DNA of 64,000 nucleotides. Source: Panorpa germanica (Eukaryota; Arthropoda; Insecta; Mecoptera; Panorpidae). A program made the translations under genes and the position numbers. This document shows, piece by piece, positions 54,366 through 64,000 of the stretch. The DNA is taken from positions 38,502,347-38,566,346 of the forward strand of contig OY783203.1 in the NCBI GenBank assembly GCA_963678705.1. Reading direction: 5' to 3'. Position 1 is the stretch's first letter. The number at the start of each line of letters is the position of its first letter. The notes beneath the pieces were generated by a model that saw only the letters and a program-made list of their open reading frames with translations, ran no database searches and was not told the origin of the DNA.

Positions 54366-55274
54366 CAATATGATTATTTTAACTATTAATATCTCGTCTG
54401 ATATTACGACTTCTTAAAAAATAATTGGACATTTGAGGTTTTGATAGCCTAATTTATCAATATATAGAACAGTTTTATAGATATTAGACATATTCGTACT
54501 TTACAAATATATAATCATTGCTTTGACTTGTTTCATTGCATTAAGACAAGAACTACCGAAGGGAATATTAGAAGATGAATTATATATGTAATTATTATAG
54601 ATGATAATGAATTTAAAAATAGTATTGAAAAAATTGAGAAATTGTAAAATTATGTATTATAATTTTTTTTTATAAATGTATATATTGCTTTAAATGCTAA
54701 TAAGCATCAAAAGTTAATGTTGATAAACACGTCATCATTATAAATGCACAAAAATGATTTTTTTTGAAAGTACACAATTTGTTTTTGCGCAAATTACGTG
54801 ACCAAGAAATATACTCGTACATTGTCTTTGCTAATGTTAAGTATAAGGTTATGCGCGCTTGGTGGGGACTCTGCTTAACGTCAGGCATAAGCAGCGAACC
54901 GTTGTAGATGAATAAGGGCAAGTCGGCCGAGGCCAATTCGGTTTGGTTGTGTCTTTGTTTAATAACTTTGTTACTATAGCAATTTATTTATGTTTTAAAG
55001 TACTTTAACATGAGTTAATAGTTCTATCATTCAAAATTGTATTGCTTTAAAAAGAGTCTTTAGAAAATAAATAGGGTTGAATAGAAATAACTGTGCTGGA
55101 ATAGACGAATATAAAAAGTAACTTTGTTAAAGAGATTGTGAAAGAATGACGGAAATTATGTAATGATACGAAAATGATTCAGTACTTCCTAAACTTTGAC
55201 TTGCTCCGGGCACTTGACAAAGAACTTTTAGTACCAATACGACAAATTGGTGTAATAAAAAGCACATGATAATG
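54366..55274. other. no gene assigned; one coding-like patch
   Basis: AT-rich apart from 54845-54955, where the minus strand reads TELASADLPLFIYNGSLLMP with balanced composition. No clear splice sites or domain, so it is left unassigned. Confidence 0.3.
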
Positions 55275-55490
55275 ACGACACAGTGGGCGAGACGATTGAT
55301 TTTTGACGGTACATTGTTGTGTCTCCTGGATTTGTTATTATCACCTTATATTAATTATGTACATACATAATCGTATACTTATAAAGCAGCAATGTAGCCC
55401 ACATATATGACACCACACACCACAAATACTGCCAACATATTAGAATTCGGTATTAGAAAAACATTAAATTTAAAACAAAAATACATGAAA
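55275..55490 (+). repeat. SINE copy
   Basis: Plus-strand: GACGACACAGTGGGCGAGAC, TTGTTGTGTCTCCTGGATTTG (damaged B box), ACTTATAAAGCAGCAATGTAG, CACATATATGACACCAC, ACTGCCAACATATTAG, AACATTAAATTTAAAAC tail. Confidence 0.7.
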
Positions 55491-56249
55491 ATGATAAATA
55501 ATGAAATGTAATATGATATGCGAAACCAAAGACTCATTTGACACAACAAACTTGAATTATTAAAATGTCGGCAGTAAATGTTTCCGTTAATATAAAGCAT
55601 TGTCGGTTTTTCCTTATAACGACTTTGTAAATATTTTAAACATAATTTAAATATTAATATGATGAGAGATGTGCGCTAATTGTTAACTAATAATATTGAA
55701 TTGGAATTAAAACACAAAAAGGAAAAGAAAACATTTTGATTTTACAAACCTAGTAATAGCATGACTTCGTGCTACCTACTAGCATGCGTATTAACACCTT
55801 TTTTCTATGAACGAAAGCATAACTATTTAAAAACCATGTTTAAAGTAGATGGAATTGAGTATATTTGTCATCATCACACATACTTGTATATGAATAAGGC
55901 ATAATTTTTTCAATCAGATAATAAAATATAGGTACTTAATGTAAATATCTTAAATAAAAGAAAAGTATTGTATTTTGTAATAGAAAGGACTGTAGCTATA
56001 GCAACTCCCCAGCCAGACAACAGTGAAAGATTTAAGTATATATCAGTTGCGAATATTTTTCTTCGACTGCGATAATATTTCAGTTGCTATAAATATAAGG
56101 AATTTTAAAAATTTTGAAAATATCACGCGATAATAATAAACAACTAAATTAATAAAATTGCTAATAATATAATGCATACATGAGATATATGGTAGTTAAA
56201 TGAAATTTTATAGGATTGTTCATACTATTATAACAAAATAAGAATATAT
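55491..56249. other. no gene seen
   Basis: AT-rich DNA. Confidence 0.4.
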
Positions 56250-56640
56250 TGATTTTGTCGAGTAATAGGACCTTCTATTATGTTGGTAGTATTTTTGGTG
56301 TCGAGGCTTTATATATATATATGATAATAGATGTTCTGGAATGTGTAGTATTGCCCGAACACAGGGTAAAATTAAACAATAGATAAACTTACAACGGTTT
56401 AACTAGATTTCGAGTGAAACCTTAAGAAAAGATTTTTAATTTTTGTTTATTAGAATTTATTGTTTTAAGATTATTTTTTATTTTATTTATATTTTTAAAT
56501 TTTTTATGAATTTAATAGAACATTTAATAAATTAATTTTGATAACAATCAAACACAGAAAATATATTAACCTAGCCCAAGAATCGAACCCAAATACATAG
56601 CAATCTGTCTCTGAACAATAACCCTCTCGGGCGTTGTATT
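56250..56640 (-). repeat. SINE copy interrupted by a 210-bp insertion
   Basis: The 3'-part (56252-56312: GACCTTCTATTATGTTGGTA, TTTTTGGTGTCGAGGC) and the 5'-part (56522-56640: GATAACAATCAAACACAGAA, CCAAGAATCGAACCCAAATAC, ACCCTCTCGGGCG) are in the right order for one minus-strand SINE. About 210 bp of unrelated AT-rich DNA (56313-56521) separates them. No inverted ends or duplication are evident on the inserted piece. Confidence 0.6.
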
Positions 56641-57367
56641 AAAGTTTGACATTGTCAACAGCAATTTTATTTTCCACGACTATATTTATATACATTATAG
56701 ATGAACTACTTTTGTTATGTCTTATAAAACTTTTTATTATGTCATTGTATATTTTTTCGCTAATAACAAGGTAAATCTACTGCGGGGTTTATAAAGGCTT
56801 AATAATTATATGAAACATATACAGTCACGACTATATAAAAGTTACAAAAGAAAATAAGGCAAAAAATCTTTTTAAAAGCATGTCTACATGAATTAAAGAA
56901 TTAACTTAACTTATTGTATTGTGGTTTGTTGTACTATTACTCTTCCCTTTCATTCATCTTCTCTTTCTTATGTATATAAATTAATGGAGTCAAACGAGTA
57001 TTTTATTTCAGAATCAGTCAATCCTGTTCCGATTTCGATGATTAATTTTTTAATGTTAATAACTTAAAATAATTAAACCTTTACCAGTCAATAATTTACG
57101 CTCTAATCAGGTAATTAGTAAAAACTCGAAAAATTAAAATTATATACCTGTCTCGTTTTTCACATACCAGTTCTACATAAGCGCTTCTCGCTTACTCATT
57201 AAGAGATATTATTATGCGTAACATAGAAATTATATGAAAAAAATAGTTTGATTATCAATTTGATGAAAAAAATAATTAAAAAATGATTTGGAGGTCAGAT
57301 TGTGCAGTAATTCCCAATCCCAAATTATGCACTTTTAAGTTACGTTTACCACTGTAAGTATATGAGA
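56641..57367. other. no gene seen
   Basis: AT-rich DNA. Confidence 0.4.
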
Positions 57368-57430
57368 GTGTTATAGTTCAAATTACGAGAGTTTGGCGGT
57401 TACTCATGTTTCAAAGAGACGAAAAACTCA
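57368..57430 (+). repeat. short dispersed repeat C
   Basis: GTTATAGTTCAAATTACGAG, AGTTTGGCGGTTACTCATG; matches 8140-8205. Confidence 0.6.
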
Positions 57431-60400
57431 TTAAATTTTTAATTATTTTCGCTTTTAAAATTTTGTCGCTTCTAAGTCCGGATCTCTGGTGCCTATAAGT
57501 CTCAAAAAAAAAATCACTGGTATTTAATATATGTACTGTTTTGTACTCAATATAGGGTTACACTTTTTCCTACGACTCCACCGTGAAACGTTAAACTATA
57601 AACAAAACTACCTAAAGCTCGGAGTTCGATGCGTTGTAGTAAATTTAAACCATATTGCGTTCGATTTTAACGAGTAATAGTAACATCAGCTTTGTCAATA
57701 TCAGTATGCTATTATTACAATATCGATATCTTGCTGCGTATATTATTTAGCACGAACTGTTTTAAGCGATTTAATCGACTTCTCATATGAAGTCTAATGT
57801 TACCCATTATAACATCATTAATGATATTGGTTTTAACATTACGCTTTATAAGCTTTAGTTAAAGTTGAAAACACACTCGACGTGTACGTACAGAATAATT
57901 GCATGCTGAGCATCAAAAATGCATTATTGAATATTTGAACGACGCAGAGTTGCATTTGCAACAAGCAATAATAGAGTTTTACGTTTGTATTTGTAATACA
58001 GACATGAAGCATCCCACATAATTTATATTTTGAAGTTTTAAACACGAAAATTTATACCCTATTTTGTACCTTTTACTTACGTCATGTGTCATGAATTGGA
58101 CCAGTTTGTTTGTTAATATTGACAAAAAAAATTGTAGTGAAAATTCAACTTAAGGAGGTACTGGACGTAAGACGAATTACGAAATACGAAATATATGAGT
58201 GACGAACAAATATCGAGGTTATGAAATTTTTCTTTTTTTGAAATTGAATTTTTCTATTTCCAATGCAATGTTCCAAAAAATAATTTCGATGTTTTTTTAT
58301 GGTTATAATTAATAATTAAAACATTAAAAATTAAAAATTAATATTTTTAAAAAGTAATAATAAATTTGTAAACGCTGCTAAAAGAAATGTATGATGGTAT
58401 AAAACTAGCTTGACTTTATATATTACTTGGAGTTAATCTCGTTTTATTTTGAATTTTCCTCTCGATTTTCCATTTGCAACGCTGCCGACTCATATCCCAC
58501 GTTTACTGCTTCCTACTAATTTTATTTAATTATTTTCGTAAATAGGTATCCTTTTGATAATTTTTCTTTCCAACAGTTTCAAAAAAGATTTTCCAATATA
58601 CAAGTAGTTTTTGAAAACCGTTTCACCATTTTTTCACAGTTAAAAGTTATGTTATGTGATAAAGTTGAGCTAAAAGTTATGATATTTTTAATCGTTTAAA
58701 AAAAAAAATATAGAACCCCAAGGTAAAACTTTAACAGTTTTTATCAATCCTCCAAATTTCACGACATTTTCATCATACCGCTTCAAGGTTAAGATTTTAT
58801 TTTTCAATAATAACAAATACATCAATATTACACTAGTCGAATTCAAGACGCATGACGTTAGTTAGACGAAGTTTGTTACATACCTGCTTTTTCTTAAAAC
58901 ACATGATTGTTTACAATAGAAATTCTTTATTCTAGTTGAGAATATATTCTCGTATGTACTGCATTACTGCTTACCTGAAACAAAAGAGAAACAAATTATT
59001 AATTTAATATTTAATAATTATTAATTACATACAAATACCATTAATTCTAGTTTTATGCACATATTTAATCTTATATAAGTCTTACCAGATCCGTATAGAG
59101 GGAGAGGACCCTCCGCTTTTAAAGGAAACCCAATTTCAAATAACTTGTACGTATTATTTCTTGTTACTTAACGAGGATAATATATTTTAATTTTTAATTT
59201 ATTGATATGTGAAACCCGAGAAATATTTTTGTACGTGCCCTATTGAAGCTCTCCGCGGGCCTGAGTGGCTTTCTTAAATTTTCCTGCATTTGTTGTGAAT
59301 CTGACACTATCAGCAAGTAAATACATTAATAATTGGATTTGGTTTTACTCGTAACTTCTAAAAATGTTTCAGAATGTTTGATGTTTGATGCTAATCATTT
59401 CGCAGAAATATTTCAATATTCTCAGAATATATGGTTCAAAGATTTATTTAAATAATAATGTGAATTTTGGTATTGAGAGAAACTTGGAACACTTTTAGAT
59501 AAATCGGGTTTAAAAGTTCTACCCTTAATATGTCATCAAGATAAAAATTAGTAACCCTGTTTCTATATACGTTCTTCGCATATTTCATTTTTGAAGAAGA
59601 TGGTACAAAAACATATGGTAATGAATTTAAGAAAATTTGTGTGACGTAATTTATAGTGGGCCCTTTATTAGATTATTAATGCTTATTTCAATTTAATAAA
59701 ATGTAAAATATTTTCTTTGGATAAATGGTAATTTTGGTTTACAGTGAATAGAATGCACAAATTGAATATCTTACTGTTTTATTGGGAATAAATTTATAAA
59801 GCGTGAGAGGGAAAGCTCCAGAAAAATATGTTACATTATTTATCCAGCGGGCTTAATTTTGTTTTTGTCCAGGAGTCCATAAATACCTATTTACTCTCCT
59901 GGAAAGCTTGTCGGGCCTCAGGTTGAGTATGGCTGCTTTTATAGTATTGAATTTAACAGTGTGTTGTTCTAGATATACTCGTAGAAAAATGTTTTTTTTA
60001 TAAAAAAACGCATCATTGTAAAAACGATAAAAAAAATAACTTTTGATAGAAATAAATACCAGACAAAAGCTTACCGGATTTAATGATTCCAGACTATTTT
60101 TTAGACAGTTTTAAAGTCGAACATTATTCTAAAGTCATATTCTCGTATAATTTCTATTAGAACAAATAAAAGATTCATCTTTAAGAAAGTAGTATTTTAT
60201 TTGTAATAAATAATATTATGTTTTAAGATATAACGAGTAATAGTACCGTATATATATATATATATAGAAATACAGATACAGCCAGATCCCCTACTTCGCT
60301 TATTCCCCAGCTTTAAGCTGCAATAAGAATCTTACATGTCTGTGAGCTTATTATTTTGTACAGTTAATGTCTATCTCCAACGACAAGTAATCACCCCGGC

Positions 60401-60794
60401 TTATATATCAGCTATACTAGTAGCAGTAGCTATAGGATCAGGATCCAGTAGCTGTGGGATATTGCAGAATCTAGACCTAGAAAACTTAAGAGTGCATGGA
60501 TACAAAGCTTGAAGATATATATTTGTTCTTATGTTTCTACTTTTTTTAATGCTTTCTTCATAAGCTAATGATATTTAAGTAAATCTTACAATAAGATAAT
60601 TTCTAATAAATAAATTCATTTTTCAATTAACGGTAATTCTTATTTACTTGAATCTGTTTGGAATTTCGTAAGAGTATCATTTCATCTCACGATTCTTCGA
60701 TTTTCGAGGCGTTGTTTGTGCGTTTCTTAATGTCAAATCATCTTAAAAAACCGATGATAAAGTAGTAAATAAATTGCTTCTTTAACCCTTCGAC
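57431..60794. other. no clear gene
   Basis: 3.3 kb of AT-rich DNA. A single palindromic-MITE end (GTGACGTAATTTATAGTGGGC, about 59641) is present. The minus strand at 59945-59760 reads AILNLRPDKLSRRVNRYLWT before a stop and is open again after it, possibly a dead mobile-element gene. A short TA run lies at 60247-60267. Confidence 0.35.
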
Positions 60795-61015
60795 ACCATT
60801 GTCACGTCTTGTCACACATTGTGAATTCCCTCCCCACGTTGTGCCGACACACATTTAAAAAAAGAACAATTTTTGTTAGCTCTACTTTGTTTTTTAATCA
60901 TGTTTGTTTTGCCTTTTTGGAAGACGAATTTTAGATTAGAACTTCTTGACTCCCACTCCCCTTTTGTCACATTTTGGGAACCTCGTCCTCCCTCTTTGAG
61001 TATGACGTAATTAAT
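60795..61015. repeat. palindromic MITE copy
   Basis: CATTGTCACGTCTTGTCACA, CCTCCCCACG block, AT-rich centre, TTTTAGATTAGAACTTCTTG, CCACTCCCCTTTTGTCACAT and a TATGACGTAATTAAT end. Confidence 0.6.
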
Positions 61016-61020
61016 CTACT

Positions 61021-61739
61021 ATTATGTTATTCTTTTAGTTTTTAAATTTTGCTGTATTTGTTCAAATTAATATTGTTATTATTCAACTTTGTTTTGTTAA
61101 AAAGATGTTGCTTGTAATTGTTTTGAAACAACACCAACTGTGTCCATGACGGATCATGTGTAATGTAGCTAGCTAGCTCGTTGCATCATGAATACCCGCG
61201 TCTCTCGCTCTAACGCTAATTAACGTCAACCACAATCTGATAGTCGTTAAGGTCCCATTTCAATTAATATTATTCTTTGTTTCACCAAGTGAACATCGCA
61301 CTTGCCCTACTACAAGCGCACCGCTCAAAGTGTTTATTCTATTTAGCCAGAAACGTTACCTAGTAAATTGCGCTAGTAAAATATAAATAAGAAAATAACA
61401 CATTACGATGGTCTTATATATCTAAATCTACATCCAGATTTTAAGTTCTAAGTTCTAATAGTACTATGATCAGTAACATTTAAAAGAATAGCAGCGATAT
61501 TATTCATCAGGATTCTGTAAGATATTTTAATCTCACTTCGAATATGAAGACATGACGTGTCATAAGATAGATTAAACATAAAAATTTACAATCAATTTAA
61601 ACGTAAATCGATGACCCAATCATTAGCGACGAATTATTATAAAGCAAAAGTTTCTTAGACAGAGCTTTTATATTCTAAATTTAATCGTAAAGTTTGTACT
61701 TCGAAACCAAAATTATACATTAATAAATAATAATTTATT
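61021..61739. other. no gene seen
   Basis: Mostly AT-rich; 61140-61330 is somewhat GC-richer, with no open frame of note. Confidence 0.4.
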
Positions 61740-61980
61740 TATTTAATTTAATTTATTTACCGTAGGCCTTTTCCAATGCTGAACTTTTTATTTATCATAT
61801 CACTGATGATTTCTTAATATGTAGCAGTTTTTCTTTTTATATATGAACTACATCGCTACATAATACGTTTTTGATTATTTACGTAAATAATCAATGAACA
61901 ATCAATAACTCAGGTCCGGGGATCGAACCCGAATACACAGGAGTTAGCGACAAGAATAAATGCTACCCATTGCGTCGCCT
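61740..61980 (-). repeat. SINE copy, near full length
   Basis: Minus-strand: TTTAATTTATTTACCGTAGG, CCTTTTCCAATGCTGAAC, ATATGAACTACATCGCTACA, GGTCCGGGGATCGAACCCG, then GGAGTTAGCGACAAG and CTACCCATTGCGTCGCC. Confidence 0.8.
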
Positions 61981-63419
61981 TTTATTTATTTTAAAAATAT
62001 ATTTCTTAAGTTGAAATCTCGTATAGAAAAATCATATATTTGCTAGTGGCAGTTGTGTTAACTCATAATCTATAAGAAGAAGAAGCAAACCATGTGAGTT
62101 TTACTAGTAATAGGTTAAAAACTGACAGCGAATATTGTTAATGTACTACATATGTTACAAAATAAATTAGACATTATATTTAAAATTCTGTTTTAACAAG
62201 CATCCATCAACAGCCTCTAATATATTCAAACAACCAACAACTCTTTTGTTATTTGTAGTTTTTATTTTATTTACTTCTATGAGACCTACCGATATAGTGA
62301 CAGATATTAGGGGAAAGAATGAACGATAACAAAACCGCTAAGAAACTGATGGGTGTCCCGTGCATCCTTACTAGTGAATCAGGCACGTCAATTACGTGAA
62401 GCTTTATATCAGATTGTAAACACTACAAGTTCCTGAAATACCAAAAGTCAAAAAGTTGGTAAATTAAGATAGAGCATACCATGGAGATAATTTTATTGAC
62501 TTGTTGAAAACATGAAAGAACGAAATTAATAGAAACGTTATAAAATTATACCAATTTATAATTTAATTATTTCCGTATAAATTATAAGAGTTTATTATTT
62601 TGTATTTAAATGAAGCGCAAGAAAAAAATTCTTATGAAAGGAAAATAAATATAATTAAATCAAATGAAAATATGAATATATAGCTTGATCAGTGGCGTAT
62701 TTAGGTTTCGAACATCAATTGTCCTGTTTCAAATAAATTGTATCCAGTTATAATTGGGCTTCGGTAAAATTAATTGTATCTAGTTATAACTGCCTTCCGA
62801 GGTAGGTCCGTTCAAATTAAATCTGCGGGACGCCATGTTGAAAATAAGGATGTAATCAGTTTTATTTGTTTACCGTGAAAACTGTAACTCCTATAAAAAT
62901 GTTGAATAAAGCTTTTTTGCAGATAATAATATTATCTACAACTTTTATAAATGACTTTTTGTTGTAACTTTTATAATAAAAAAGTTATAATTAAAAATAA
63001 ATTAAATTTTAAAGTAGAATAGTAGTACAGTTTGTTCATTACACCACTTAATTTTAGGTATATGGTGCTAAAGTATCGTACATATGAATTGTATTACAAA
63101 TAAAATATTAAACGCAATTAAAATTTACTAATGCGTTTAAAGTGAAGTTCATTAGCAGAAAAGTTACTCTTACTAAAGTTAGTATTCAAAATGATCTATT
63201 CGCTAATAACCAGTCCAGGAGGCCTTTAAACTACATAATCAATTAAACTTTACAAAATCCTTTATTATATTGTCCCAGGTGTATGTTTATATTCTTATAC
63301 TTTTTCATTCTTATATTCCTATCTGTTTGATACTAAAATTTATATGGTAACTGTTTTTGGTCAATGTTTTTGAAAATTGTCTTTTTCGTACAAAAAATTT
63401 TTTATTTGGGGGCATTAGA
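61981..63419. other. no gene seen; short direct repeat
   Basis: AT-rich DNA. AATTGTATCCAGTTATAATT (62736) recurs 36 bp on as AATTGTATCTAGTTATAACT. CAGTGGCGTATTTAGG at 62693 resembles a hAT-type end without a partner. Confidence 0.4.
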
Positions 63420-63668
63420 GTGCGTATAGTGCGTATAGTGCGTATAGTGCGTATAGTGCGTATAGTGCGTACAGTGCGTACAGTGCGAATAGTGCGAACA
63501 GTGCGAATAATGCGAATGGTGCAAATGGTGCAAATAGTGCGAATGGTGCGAATAGTGCGAACAGTAGCGAACAGTGCGAATAGTGCAAATAGTGCGAATA
63601 GTGCGAATAGTGCGAGTAGTGCGAAAAGTGCGAATAGTGCAAATAGTGCGAATAGTGCGTATAGTGCA
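63420..63668. repeat. 9-bp minisatellite, about 28 units
   Basis: GTGCGTATA units shade into GTGCGAATA and then GTGCAAATG/GTGCGAATA variants over about 249 bp. One unit near 63566 (GTAGCGAACA) has an extra base that shifts the phase. Because nine is a multiple of three, long open frames arise on both strands: the plus frame switches from a VRI-type to an ANS-type tripeptide repeat at the 10-bp unit, and minus frames read FAL- and YAL-type repeats. The predicted 87-125 residue products are therefore by-products of the repeat, unless transcription shows otherwise. Confidence 0.95.
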
Positions 63669-63670
63669 GT

Positions 63671-64000
63671 GTACGCACTGTACATTATTTACGTATATAT
63701 ACTTTATAACTCCAACGACTTAGTTTATATTTAAAGTTAAATCATTACAATTATAACTTTAATTAGTTTGGTTTCGTTTTATAACTTTATTTTAATTATA
63801 GATGTAAAAGTTGTCTTAATTTTCGTTCTAAAACATAAAAATATGAACAAATTTGAGTAAAAATAACTATAAAAATATGTTAATAAAGATAATCCATGTT
63901 TAATTTTAGTTTAATCTTGTCTTTGAGACTTATCTAATCAGTTAATATTAATAATTAATTCAAATTATTTATACATAAATAATTTCAAACCATAATAGGA
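63671..64000. other. no gene seen
   Basis: AT-rich to the window end. Confidence 0.45.

Noticed and set aside
63311-63734. Three repetitive 'proteins' of 87-125 residues
   Set aside because: They result from a 9-bp tandem repeat read in different frames; no promoter or other coding sign.

Overview
This window looks like nuclear DNA of an insect or other arthropod: very AT-rich, nearly gene-free and full of mobile-element remains. The best clade evidence is an intact BEL/Pao retrotransposon, Tc1/mariner and jockey-type relics, and a nuclear copy of a mitochondrial ND3 segment that uses TGA as tryptophan. I cannot name the species. No complete host gene is visible; the stretch is probably intergenic or a very long intron.

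The one intact gene is the polyprotein of a full-length BEL/Pao element at 40878-47569. Its two 330-bp LTRs show no difference by eye, it is flanked by a 5-bp duplication (CAATG), and its single 1714-codon reading frame keeps Gag, protease, reverse transcriptase/RNase H and integrase motifs. It sits inside an older mariner relic, whose halves lie at 40497-40872 and 47575-47815.

Layout. 1-20 kb: Helitron-like copies, a hAT-type MITE with 8-bp duplication (4418-4820), a TAA-flanked MITE (16042-16412), many copies of one tRNA-derived SINE, a mariner 5' fragment (5760-6035), and a GC-raised island (12.2-13.1 kb) that could hold a promoter or 5' exon. 20-40 kb: the ND3 numt (19929-20144), a mariner C-terminal relic (21660-21886), a collapsed Tc1-like element (29908-30270), palindromic repeats and TA microsatellites. 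On the minus strand at 39527-39114 two short segments look like the last two coding exons of an unidentified protein-coding gene. Beside them are an almost perfect 83-bp inverted repeat (39558-39734) and a distant inverted-repeat pair. 47.6-64 kb: more SINEs, an AACGTTA-rich degenerate array (48.7-49.1 kb), a jockey-type LINE relic (51741-52110), a candidate exon (53787) and a 9-bp minisatellite (63420-63668).

The SINE family is the commonest repeat, with about 26 recognisable copies or fragments on both strands. I found no CRISPR array, tRNA gene, rRNA gene or bacterial-style operon, and no convincing new multi-gene system. The observations most worth checking are the candidate gene end around 39.1-39.5 kb with its inverted repeats, the near-perfect hairpin, and the young nested BEL element with a duplicated leader.
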